From assembly GCA_017829075.1 (NCBI GenBank), contig JAGAJA010000083.1, positions 1 through 19,722 on the forward strand: a DNA stretch of 19,722 bases, read 5' to 3'. This document shows, piece after piece, positions 7,459 through 15,469 of the stretch (its first letter is position 1; each line of letters starts with the position of its first letter). Under the pieces are notes generated by a model, which saw nothing but the letters and a program-made list of their open reading frames with translations, searched no databases and had not been told where the DNA came from. The translations under genes and the position numbers were made by a program. The DNA comes from Oscillospiraceae bacterium. Lineage in GTDB: Bacteria; Bacillota_A; Clostridia; Oscillospirales; Ruminococcaceae.

Positions 7459-10400
7459 TTAGAATTCAAACTCAATTCTTTCGATGATCTCTTTTCTTCT
7501 GTACTGTGGATTATCCCAGAATCTTGCTGGCAATTCAATATAAGCAGGCTCCTCATCATCAATGTTAAACACTAAAAACAGCTTGTATCTGTCGGCATTT
7601 TCTTTTGCGAATTCCAATTCGGCAGGTGATATTATAAAGGACTTGCCGTCACCTGTTTTTACCTCAACAAAATACTCTGTTCCATTGTTGTCCATGTACG
7701 AAATATCGTATTCTCCCGATATAGCCTGACCTGGCTTGATAATACCTAGTTCCACATACGCTTCCGACCGTGGGGTGACCTTGTCTTTACCTACCTGCTG
7801 ACACAGATGGTTGTATATCAGCAATTCGCCCTTGTTTCCGAGAATCTTCTGGTTTCTTTGGCGTTTTTCTGCTGCTGTGCGAGTGAACACACCGAATGAC
7901 TCAGATTTTGGTTTGCTGGTATTCTCGTTGCGTGGCGGATGATAACAAACTTCCGCTTTTTGGGGTACAATTGACCTAAAGCGGGAATATGGGTCTTGTT
8001 TTTCTCCGGTGTTTTGCTGCGCGTTCTTTTGCTGATTTTCCAGCCAACTGTTGAACTTGTCCGAATCATTAAAGTATATCCATTGCCGCACAGTTTTGTC
8101 ATTAGCAATTTCATCTTCAAATAACTGTTCAGGGTTCATTCTCTCGTAATTTGCAGCATATTCATCTTCAGACGATTCGGTTATTGTAGCGCCTCTCCAT
8201 TCTCCGAATACGCTCACGACCGACTTTTCCACATCAAAGTTGACAGAATTGGGAATGTTATCAATGGAAAATTCTCTAAATCTGTTTACAGTGTCAACGA
8301 AGCTGCTTTGTAAGGTGTTATCAGACATTGCCTTAGCAAACTGCATATTTCTGAAATTGGACAGCTCACAGCGGATAAAGTCAGACAGTTTAGATTTGTA
8401 ATATGGCACAAGATTGATTTCATAAACAAAGCCCGCGCGCCTGAAATCTTCAACATCAGTGCCGATTTCCCTAAACAGGGATATGATGCGTGAAGAATTA
8501 CCCTTGTCCGAAAAATTCTCAAAATCTATGTCAATGTCATCAACTGGAAAGTCGGGATTTATCTGTTTTAGCGTCTGGATGAAGCTATTTTTGATATCGT
8601 TCTGATAAGAAGTGTCGTCAATAACTGTTAACGAGCCGAACTCTTTCATTATTAAAAATTTTCTGTTGCTTTCCTTTTCTGCCCTGAATAGTTCTCCGAT
8701 TTTTCCAGCGTCAAATCCTGTCGTGTTAGCGATATTTGAATATATAGCTTCTATAATTTCTGAAATCTTATTGACATCGAATTCAGAGCCAAATACGGTT
8801 ATATACCAATTGGACTGGTTTTCACGAAGGCACATATACTCCTCGTCAACCTCTGCTAGAACACCATTTTCTGTAATGGAAATGCCGCTCACAAGTGTTA
8901 TTCGAAGAATTTCAGCATTTCGTTGGATATTATCATTGCGCTCACCATAGGCTGCGGCAAACCTCTTGAATTCGTGGAAATACTCCTGAAACCCATTATT
9001 AGCTGCACTCACGGAAATACTGTTCTTGTTTATCTTGTAGTCCCGGTTATATTCCTTGCAGCCAAAAAGTCTCACAAAGTTTTCATTGTTGGTTCTCTGA
9101 CCTTTATCCACAACGTAAAAACTGTTTCTGAGAATCATTTTTGAGCTTGGCAGATAAGCTTCCTTTGCAGGATAAAACTGAAGTTTGCCGTGGTATTTCA
9201 CCAGCACCTGACCATCGTAGGAAAATAGTGTTTTGTTGGCAGAATCGCCGTATGTTTTATTGAAAGAAGGCTGTTCAATGATTCTGTATATCGTTTTGGA
9301 CAGATCAGAGCTTGTTTGAAAATCCATAGAGGGCAGCTTAAGCATTAATCCATAGAAATCCTCAGAACACAGGTCAGTAACTCTGCTACAGAAATTGAAT
9401 TTCATAAAAACATCATACACCAGCTCATAGCTTTCGTTTATTTTGACTGCTATGTCTTTCAGATATTCCTCGTCGATTACAGGCACAACATCTGCGAACT
9501 TATTATTGTTTCTTGCGTTGTAGTTCTGCAAAATTTCCCGCGGAGAATAGCGCTTTTCCCCTACCTCAACCCATTTGGTTTCATTGAATACCTCGAGAAT
9601 ATAATTTTTAATTTTTCCTATGTATTGTCTTTTATACCTTTGTAAATTGCCGAAAAAAATGATATTAGCTTTAGAGAAATAAAAGGGAGTTGATAAATAA
9701 AAATTAAGTGCAGAATCTCTAATGATCCATTCAACTATTTCTGATGTAGAAAGCTTTGATAGAATATCTTCAAGGTGATTGATATACGGTAAAGTGTACT
9801 CTATAGAGAAATATGAGGAAGCACCTGCGCCGTCGCTCTTCTCTATTTCTCTATAATATTCGTCGTGATATGCACCTTTGGGGTCCACCCGCTGTGGTGC
9901 TATTTCCGGATAATCTTTAACGCCAAATTTTCGGATAAATTCTTTAAATTCCTGAATTTCGGTTCCACTGACAAAGAAAACGTAGCAGGGAGGGAATGGT
10001 CGGAATTCATCGCCAAACAGCTTTTCTGCTAAAGGATTTCCATAATCTGCGCCAAAATAAAAAAGCTCACTATCCATGCGGAAGTTATCCTTGGTACAGG
10101 GGAAGTTGTATTTGAAATCACCCGGCGGCATCCAATTTTGTTCATGCCTATAGTTTTTCCACAACCATTTCACAAACTCCACAGCCTTGTCATAAGTATC
10201 AACTGCTGAATTTACTGCAGAAATAATATTGCTGCGGTCGCGGTACTTGAATTGTACTGTTGGATAAGCTTGGCTCCTACAAATAACGCGCTCAATATGA
10301 GACTCGTTATCTTTTGTTCGGTATTCTATTACACGGTCATTTCTTTCGGATTGCTTAAACAATTCACCCTGATAATCCTCATTTATGGCAGGTACTCTGA

Positions 10401-12021
10401 CCCAATCTGGGATTGCATCAACACCAAAATTACCAATAAGGAAATAACACTCATCGTTATATGACAGCCACTCGTTTTTCTGGGTTTTCAGCAACTTCGG
10501 AAGGGAACTGCGGCTACTTTTATTCCACCAGATAAATACTTCAACCTGCTGAGATATGTTCCATTTGTGTGACACCTTATTTATACATTCAAGTAGTTCT
10601 GTTTCGGAAATCCGAATATCTTTTCCGAACCATTGCGTTATCACATTAATTAGTGCTTCTCCGGCTGCAGAAAGCTGACACAGTATTTTCGCAAAAGCCT
10701 CACCAACAAACACATCAGGGAAACTGCCAGTAATTAAGCGGGGCTGTTCTTTCATGGAAATATTCACGCCGTTTACGGTCAGCAGTATTTTCTGTTTCGC
10801 CAACAGATCAAAATAATATCCCTCAAGACCATATGCCGAAAATGGCGCGGAGATTTTTTTCCCGTTTACGATATAATCAACAGGCACAAGAATCCTGTAT
10901 GCGATATCGTGAAGATTATTGCACACAAGCTCATTTGCGGTTTCAATCAAAAATCCCAGTTGCTCTTGAAACACCCTTTTATTGATGTTGCTATTGTATA
11001 TTGTATTTCGGTTTTCTCCTAGGTCATAAGTGGCATGAAGTACGCAATTAAACGGTGATTTCGTATTCATCAGTGGGAAGTAAGTATATAGGTTCCCCGG
11101 TTTGAATTCAGAATAATCTACTGGCACGGCAATGGCGAGCCTGATGTCTTTTTGCTCATTATCCTGCTTTATCACCTTTTCTATCGTCTTATTGAACAGG
11201 TAAAAGCTCTCGTTTATTGTCACATTTCCATCAACAATTTTCTGAAGAGATACTTTGTCAAGAGTTCCTTGCACAATCGTTCTGCTATAAACAATGTGGC
11301 TGTTCTCTGTGATGACAATGATTTTGCTGATATTAGGCAGAAAGAGCAATATTCTTAAATCAATGCCATTTAATTGCTTTGAAGCTGAAAAGTCGTCATT
11401 AACCTTATCAGAATCAATTGCAATTTCTATTTTTGTAACATCATTTCTGCCGCATCCATCAATGTTGGATGGTACGGAAAGCATAGGAATATAGAGGTTC
11501 GGATTTTTGGAAAGCTGTTTTTGGATTTGAGGCTTGTCCCTTATCTCGTCGAAAATCTTCTCCGCTATCTTCTTAGAAAACACCACGTTGAAGCATCCCG
11601 AATGTATTCTTACCTCTGAAGCCCAGTTTAAAACCGAGCGGAAGCCGGTTCCTTTGCAGCCAATGTACTTTCCGGTTTTTGTGCTGTTGTTGCCCTGAAC
11701 GATAGATTTTATTCCCTCTTTGTCAAAGCAAGTGCCTGTATTGGACACAGTGAGAATGCCATCTATATAACTTATAGTGACCTCGAGCTCACAATCCGGT
11801 TTTTCTCCCGAATCAATGCTCCTTTGGTATGCGTCATCTGCATTTTGCAATAGTTCAAGGATTTCTCTGCCGTGATAGCCTTTTACATCTCTCTGTTCAA
11901 TATTAATTTCGCCTATCAACGCGTCACGTTCCTGTTCGCAAACTTGTGTTTTAATATACTCTCTTCTCAATTTATCAATATATTCTTGGCATTCTGCCAG
12001 TTTATCCGTAAGAGCTATCAT
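7459..12021 (-). CDS. GHKL (sacsin-like) ATPase with C-terminal DUF3883 nuclease-like domain, putative defence protein
   Basis: A 1520-residue protein. After a short coiled-coil start it has a GHKL/Hsp90-type ATPase. The N-box is HGREILELLQNADDA (50-64, Asn60), then VSNTGTCFDKEG (92-103) in place of the usual D-x-G-x-G, and the G2 loop GCKGTGFRSVL (121-131), the sacsin-N-terminal-like form. A long middle part (about 250-1340) has no motif I recognise. The last about 125 residues match DUF3883, an Mrr-like PD-(D/E)XK fold, with NKGELLIY (Glu1399), GEYDIS (Asp1439) and FVEVKTG (Glu1453, Lys1455). Family knowledge: such ATPase-nuclease fusions sit in defence islands. Inference: ATP-gated DNA cleavage against phage. 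AGAGGAG gives a clear ribosome site before the ATG. Base composition is AT-rich, unlike the genes to the left. No partner gene is adjacent on the same strand. Confidence 0.8.
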   Translation of the reverse strand: MIALTDKLAECQEYIDKLRREYIKTQVCEQERDALIGEINIEQRDVKGYHGREILELLQNADDAYQRSIDSGEKPDCELEVTISYIDGILTVSNTGTCFDKEGIKSIVQGNNSTKTGKYIGCKGTGFRSVLNWASEVRIHSGCFNVVFSKKIAEKIFDEIRDKPQIQKQLSKNPNLYIPMLSVPSNIDGCGRNDVTKIEIAIDSDKVNDDFSASKQLNGIDLRILLFLPNISKIIVITENSHIVYSRTIVQGTLDKVSLQKIVDGNVTINESFYLFNKTIEKVIKQDNEQKDIRLAIAVPVDYSEFKPGNLYTYFPLMNTKSPFNCVLHATYDLGENRNTIYNSNINKRVFQEQLGFLIETANELVCNNLHDIAYRILVPVDYIVNGKKISAPFSAYGLEGYYFDLLAKQKILLTVNGVNISMKEQPRLITGSFPDVFVGEAFAKILCQLSAAGEALINVITQWFGKDIRISETELLECINKVSHKWNISQQVEVFIWWNKSSRSSLPKLLKTQKNEWLSYNDECYFLIGNFGVDAIPDWVRVPAINEDYQGELFKQSERNDRVIEYRTKDNESHIERVICRSQAYPTVQFKYRDRSNIISAVNSAVDTYDKAVEFVKWLWKNYRHEQNWMPPGDFKYNFPCTKDNFRMDSELFYFGADYGNPLAEKLFGDEFRPFPPCYVFFVSGTEIQEFKEFIRKFGVKDYPEIAPQRVDPKGAYHDEYYREIEKSDGAGASSYFSIEYTLPYINHLEDILSKLSTSEIVEWIIRDSALNFYLSTPFYFSKANIIFFGNLQRYKRQYIGKIKNYILEVFNETKWVEVGEKRYSPREILQNYNARNNNKFADVVPVIDEEYLKDIAVKINESYELVYDVFMKFNFCSRVTDLCSEDFYGLMLKLPSMDFQTSSDLSKTIYRIIEQPSFNKTYGDSANKTLFSYDGQVLVKYHGKLQFYPAKEAYLPSSKMILRNSFYVVDKGQRTNNENFVRLFGCKEYNRDYKINKNSISVSAANNGFQEYFHEFKRFAAAYGERNDNIQRNAEILRITLVSGISITENGVLAEVDEEYMCLRENQSNWYITVFGSEFDVNKISEIIEAIYSNIANTTGFDAGKIGELFRAEKESNRKFLIMKEFGSLTVIDDTSYQNDIKNSFIQTLKQINPDFPVDDIDIDFENFSDKGNSSRIISLFREIGTDVEDFRRAGFVYEINLVPYYKSKLSDFIRCELSNFRNMQFAKAMSDNTLQSSFVDTVNRFREFSIDNIPNSVNFDVEKSVVSVFGEWRGATITESSEDEYAANYERMNPEQLFEDEIANDKTVRQWIYFNDSDKFNSWLENQQKNAQQNTGEKQDPYSRFRSIVPQKAEVCYHPPRNENTSKPKSESFGVFTRTAAEKRQRNQKILGNKGELLIYNHLCQQVGKDKVTPRSEAYVELGIIKPGQAISGEYDISYMDNNGTEYFVEVKTGDGKSFIISPAELEFAKENADRYKLFLVFNIDDEEPAYIELPARFWDNPQYRRKEIIERIEFEF

Positions 12022-12540
12022 ATTTATTTCTCCTCTTTTGCAAACAAATTAATAAACAGTCTATCATGAATGTGAGCTACTCTGTAAAAAACTCGCCAAT
12101 TTACTGATAGTACATCCCAACTTGATTTTGGAATATCAAATACTATGACGAGCGTGTAGAATTACCACTTCATAGCGTTGTGTAGAACGAGCATAGAATC
12201 ATCTTTATCTGTTTTTATGAAATACCACACTTGATATTGTTTATTATACAATATTTTTCAGAAAAAATCTACCCTTTTTCAGGACAGTTTAATAAAAGTT
12301 AATTATATTGTTTGAGTTTTGATAAAGGCAGTAAAATGATAAGATAGGATATAGTATGAGGTAGTTCAACTTCGCCGATAAAACGAATTTAGACTGATCA
12401 AGAAAACAATACAGAATTTGGCAGTGTATATGCACGATTTTGTGTTCTAGTTGCGGCAAAGATGTTATATATTCATTCTGATGACTTTGACCTTGAGAAC
12501 GTTCAGGACAATCAAATGCTATGATTTTTTTAGATTGCAC
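12022..12540. other. AT-rich intergenic region with a weak leftward promoter and repeats
   Basis: No convincing gene lies here. An 83-codon leftward frame at 12289-12540 has no ribosome site and no recognisable features. For the ATPase-nuclease gene, a leftward TATAAT (12248-12243) with a poor -35 (TAGATT, 12271-12266) sits exactly between the arms of an inverted repeat, ATATTG (12234-12239) and CAATAT (12249-12254). The leader would be about 220 bases. GTGTAGAA at 12154-12161 and 12180-12187, and GCATAGAA at 12191-12198, form a small direct-repeat cluster in that leader. Confidence 0.4.
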
Positions 12541-12569
12541 TTGAAAAGACAGTGAGATTATGGTATAAT
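12541..12569 (+). promoter_or_regulatory. Promoter of the DNA methyltransferase gene
   Basis: TTGAAA (12541-12546), a 17-base spacer and TATAAT (12564-12569) preceded by TGG, an extended -10. Transcription from about 12576 leaves a leader of about 160 bases before the ATG at 12734. The leader contains a short frame with an AGGAG just upstream (TTG at 12682) that overlaps the methyltransferase start, but nothing proves that it is translated. No C-protein gene is seen. Confidence 0.7.
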
Positions 12570-12733
12570 AACAACTATGAAAGAAAGCACACTAAGACAA
12601 TAGGTTGAGTAAAAACTCTCAATTGATAGAGGAAGAATTTGTCTGTTCTGAGGTATGCATTTAGTTATCACAGGAGACTTGTTGAAATTGTCGAATCATC
12701 ATAACATTAAAGTTAATGAAAAGGAGTCAAAAC

Positions 12734-13738
12734 ATGAATGTCATTAGTTTATTTGCTGGCGCAGGCGGCTTGGATTTGGGCTTTGAACGTGCAGGTTTTG
12801 ATATTCCCATAGCGAATGAATTTGATAAGAAAATATGGGATACATATAAGATAAACCACCCAAAGACAAATTTGTTAGAAAAAGATATTCGTCAGATCAC
12901 ACGTCAAGACTTAGCACAATACCTTGATTCTGAGGTGGATGGCATTATCGGTGGACCACCTTGTCAGTCGTGGTCTGAAGCTGGAACCTTACGTGGCATT
13001 GATGATGCGCGTGGTCAGCTGTTCTATGATTACATAAGAATATTGAAAGAGTTCAGACCAAAATTCTTTCTTGCTGAAAATGTAAGCGGAATGTTAGCTG
13101 ACAGGCATTCGGAAGCTGTAAATAATATACTTCAGCTATTCAAAGAGGCGGGATATGATGTTTCTTTGACTTTAGTAAATGCAAAAGATTATGGAGTTGC
13201 ACAAGAACGCAAAAGAGTCTTTTATATTGGTTTTAGAACTGACCTGGAAATAAAATTTGAGTTCCCTCGTGGTTCAACAGAAAATGATAGCAAAAAAATC
13301 ACTCTTAGAGATATAATATGGGATCTGCAATATACAGCTGTTCCTTCTGGACCGAGGAATCGTCACAATCCATCTGCAATAAATAACAATGAATATTACA
13401 CCGGTGCATATTCTACTATATTTATGAGTCGAAATCGTGTTAAATCATGGGATGAACAAGGATTCACAGTTCAAGCGTCAGGTCGTCAATGTCAGTTACA
13501 TCCCCAGGCGCCTAAAATGGTTAAGTTTGGAAAAAATGACTGTCGTTTTGTGGAGGGAAAAGAATCTTTATACAGACGGATGACTATACGGGAAATTGCT
13601 CGTATCCAGGGTTTCCCAGATGACTTTAAATTTATATACGAAGACACAAATGACGCATATAAAATGATTGGTAATGCGGTTCCGGTGAATTTGGCTTATG
13701 AAATTGCAACTGCAATTAAAAAGGCTTTTGAAAAATAA
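12734..13738 (+). CDS. DNA (cytosine-5-)-methyltransferase, M.HaeIII-like, predicted GGCC
   Basis: A type II modification enzyme that transfers a methyl group from SAM to cytosine C5. The start at 12734 is chosen over the in-frame ATG at 12716: AAAAGGAG (12719-12726) is correctly spaced for it, and [12 protein letters not shown] then aligns with the start of M.HaeIII. That gives 334 residues, against about 330 for M.HaeIII. Motif I is [11 protein letters not shown] (7-17), motif [12 protein letters not shown] (73-82, catalytic Cys77), motif VI ENV (115-117), motif VIII QERKRVF (157-163), and motif [14 protein letters not shown] near the end. The target-recognition region, with [11 protein letters not shown] and [17 protein letters not shown], is nearly the M.HaeIII sequence as I remember it. 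GGCC is therefore the predicted site, methylated on the inner C. It converges on the neighbouring nuclease-like gene across a shared terminator, the usual layout of a restriction-modification pair. Confidence 0.93.
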   Translation: MNVISLFAGAGGLDLGFERAGFDIPIANEFDKKIWDTYKINHPKTNLLEKDIRQITRQDLAQYLDSEVDGIIGGPPCQSWSEAGTLRGIDDARGQLFYDYIRILKEFRPKFFLAENVSGMLADRHSEAVNNILQLFKEAGYDVSLTLVNAKDYGVAQERKRVFYIGFRTDLEIKFEFPRGSTENDSKKITLRDIIWDLQYTAVPSGPRNRHNPSAINNNEYYTGAYSTIFMSRNRVKSWDEQGFTVQASGRQCQLHPQAPKMVKFGKNDCRFVEGKESLYRRMTIREIARIQGFPDDFKFIYEDTNDAYKMIGNAVPVNLAYEIATAIKKAFEK

Positions 13739-13742
13739 TATG

Positions 13743-13782
13743 AGAGGCACTAACGCAACGATGCGGAGTGCCTCTAGTTTTA
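13743..13782. terminator. Bidirectional terminator between methyltransferase and nuclease genes
   Basis: A perfect 9-bp stem, AGAGGCACT (13743-13751) with AGTGCCTCT (13767-13775), encloses an inner CGCA/TGCG stem. It is followed by AGTTTTATATT on the plus strand and by T-rich sequence from the methyltransferase end on the minus strand. It sits in the 49 bases between two convergent stop codons, so it serves both genes. Confidence 0.85.
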
Positions 13783-13787
13783 TATTA

Positions 13788-14681
13788 TCAGTTAATTATT
13801 CCTGGATTTCTTACATTGCTATCATTGAGGTCATCAGTATCATTTGCCTCAAGCTGCCGTAACGCTTCAAATAATCTATGGTATGCGTAGTCACCGCCCT
13901 GTTGTAAGGGCGTGTCAAAGCATAACTTGTAATCTAACTTCCCATTTGTTACAAACCAGTCAACATATACTGCTAAGGGTCTATTTCCATCATATTTTTC
14001 TGCAAATGTTCTGTAATTCAAAGCTTTGCAAGCGAAGTAAACATTAGGGTGTTCATCAACATAATCTTCAATGGTCATTAAGGAATCAATTGCATCTTGT
14101 GCGGAATAAACAGGTTGGTTTTCTAGCAATATGTAATTTGCGATGCCGCTATTGGGTATTTTTACCGTATTAACACAAGCATCTCTTTTGTCACTGGTAA
14201 GGTTTGTACCTGCGTAAACGTCTATAACTTGCTCACGGGTCAGATACATATTACCACTTAGCTGACCGCTGCCAACATTTAACAGTTCGAACTTCCATCC
14301 AAGAGTAATAGCTCCTTGCTCTGTTTTACCGCATTGGTGTTTGAAAATCAATGGGCGTTCAGAGAAAGCAGGCGATAATTTAGATGTAGCATAAGCAATT
14401 ATTTCAGCCCAATCAGCGCCTAATATCTGTTCCGCTCTTTCATCGGTTATTTTATTCTCCAGGAAATCTGCATTTGCTTTTTTAAATGAAATTTTGATTT
14501 CTTCGATATCATGGTGGATATTTTGGGCAGCGATATAGATATCGGTTTTGGGTTCGCCTTTTCGGCAAGTAGGTTTTCCGGAGCAGATCACCGTGTATTT
14601 CATCCCTCTGAATTGGAATGTTGTTCCTGCGCTAAACAGATTCAAAATGAAATGTTCAGCGACGCCAAAAGTTTTTGCCAT
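13788..14681 (-). CDS. Probable type II restriction endonuclease, PD-(D/E)XK-like, partner of the GGCC methyltransferase
   Basis: A 297-residue soluble protein that I cannot place by name. Residues 44-63 read P-K-T-D-I-Y-I, about 13 residues, then E-I-K-I-S. This gives Asp47, Glu61 and Lys63, the spacing of a PD-(D/E)XK nuclease core, followed by SFKKANADF. Cys34 and Cys39 in CSGKPTC precede the core; a metal site is possible but not evident. Position is the strongest evidence: it is convergent with the M.HaeIII-like methyltransferase and shares its terminator. If it is the partner, it should cut GGCC. It shows no similarity that I can recall to HaeIII or NgoPII endonucleases, so it may be a separate GGCC-cutting family. 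The ATG is preceded by GGGGG, a modest ribosome site. The AT-rich composition matches the rest of the island. Confidence 0.65.
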   Translation of the reverse strand: MAKTFGVAEHFILNLFSAGTTFQFRGMKYTVICSGKPTCRKGEPKTDIYIAAQNIHHDIEEIKISFKKANADFLENKITDERAEQILGADWAEIIAYATSKLSPAFSERPLIFKHQCGKTEQGAITLGWKFELLNVGSGQLSGNMYLTREQVIDVYAGTNLTSDKRDACVNTVKIPNSGIANYILLENQPVYSAQDAIDSLMTIEDYVDEHPNVYFACKALNYRTFAEKYDGNRPLAVYVDWFVTNGKLDYKLCFDTPLQQGGDYAYHRLFEALRQLEANDTDDLNDSNVRNPGIIN

Positions 14682-15363
14682 ATTACTACCCCCATTACTT
14701 TTTATTATTATATGTTTATGGATTATTACAAGATGTTGATTCGATTAACGATTAATTCGCATATTATAAGACACTCTTTTCAAATAGGTTTTGTGTTAGG
14801 ATTCTGTTACGAATAATCACAACTAGTACATTTATTATATCACGCACAAAGGGACAACACAATATGAATTCAACTTTTTCAGCGTAATTACTATATAGAT
14901 TTGTGCATTTTCCACATATTGAAAAGCCCAATGAAATAAAGCGTAAAAAATCAAATGTGTTATTGCATTGTTATATCTATGACTACTTTAACTCAAATGC
15001 ACCAGATACTCTCTACAAAAAGAATTCCCGGCAATTATACACTTTACAGAAAACCTTATAGCCTTCACAACAAATCAACATTATAGTTTTGCTCATCCGG
15101 ATAATAAACATATTGTTAATCTTGCTGCTCAAAAAGTGATGCGAATAGCAAAAAAACATATAGCATTAAGCAGAATTTGGAAAGTTCAACCGAAGATACA
15201 ATTTAAGAATTTGCCATTTTACTAACTGCACTTTCTGTTGGCTGGGATGATAAAACGGTTTTGGAGATTGCTGAAAATGACTACACTGATATGTTGCATT
15301 CCATAAGTTATCATTAACAAATTGCATGAATAATTATATGATGCCATCTATATAATCAAAGTT
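14682..15363. other. Intergenic region with possible decayed gene remnants
   Basis: No intact gene lies here. In the plus direction, 15048-15221 reads open for about 57 codons without a start, and 15207-15317 reads EFAILLTALSVGWDDKTVLE... to a TAA with a stop just in front. These protein-like stretches in different frames suggest a frameshifted remnant, but I cannot name the parent gene. The left part holds the leader and possible promoter of the leftward nuclease gene. The right end borders the tandem repeats before the AAA+ gene. The rest is AT-rich with nothing I can identify. Confidence 0.3.
14834..14862 (-). promoter_or_regulatory. Possible promoter of the restriction nuclease gene
   Basis: On the minus strand there is TATAAT (14839-14834) preceded by TGA, an extended -10, with TTGTGT (14862-14857) at 17 bases, a weak -35. 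It gives a leader of about 145 bases. Another TATAAT at 14768-14763 lies closer to the gene but has no proper -35. Confidence 0.4.
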
Positions 15364-15422
15364 GCTCCGAAAATCGTAGATAACGCTCCGAATTTCGTAT
15401 AAACGTTTCGAATGGTATTGAC
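15364..15422 (+). repeat. Three imperfect ~20-bp tandem repeats overlapping the promoter -35 (putative operator)
   Basis: Unit 1 (15364-15384) begins GCTCCGAAAATCGTAGAT, unit 2 (15385-15404) is GCTCCGAATTTCGTATAAAC, and unit 3 (15405-15422) is GTTTCGAATGGTATTGAC. Each carries a CGAA core; units 1 and 2 share the near-palindrome CGAA-W-WTCG. Unit 3 runs into the TTGACA of the promoter. A spacing of about two helical turns, together with the overlap of the -35, fits binding sites for a repressor or autoregulator. Candidate binders are the helix-turn-helix at the end of the AAA+ protein and the small helix-turn-helix protein at the end of the operon. Confidence 0.6.
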
Positions 15423-15446
15423 ATATAGGCTTTATTGTGGTATAAT
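15418..15446 (+). promoter_or_regulatory. Consensus promoter of the AAA+/subtilisin operon
   Basis: Perfect TTGACA (15418-15423), a 17-base spacer and perfect TATAAT (15441-15446) with TGG before it (extended -10). The -35 overlaps the third tandem repeat. AAAGGAGA (15457-15464) is the ribosome site for the ATG at 15470, so the leader is under 25 bases. An unrepressed promoter this close to consensus would be very strong, which argues for repression through the repeats. Confidence 0.85.
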
Positions 15447-15469
15447 TATAAATATGAAAGGAGACTTAT

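Noticed and set aside
12395..12481. Plus-strand frame with CSSCGKDV, reminiscent of a zinc ribbon
   Set aside because: Only about 27 codons between stops, no start codon, and no protein-like sequence continuing on either side in that frame.
12289..12540. Leftward 83-codon open frame in the intergenic region
   Set aside because: No ribosome site, AT-driven composition rich in Ile/Leu/Tyr/Asn and no recognisable motif; it ends at the methyltransferase promoter and reads like chance.
12682..12747. Short frame from TTG with AGGAG upstream, overlapping the methyltransferase start
   Set aside because: Could be a leader peptide for coupled translation, but the methyltransferase has its own well-placed AAAAGGAG and the peptide has no features.
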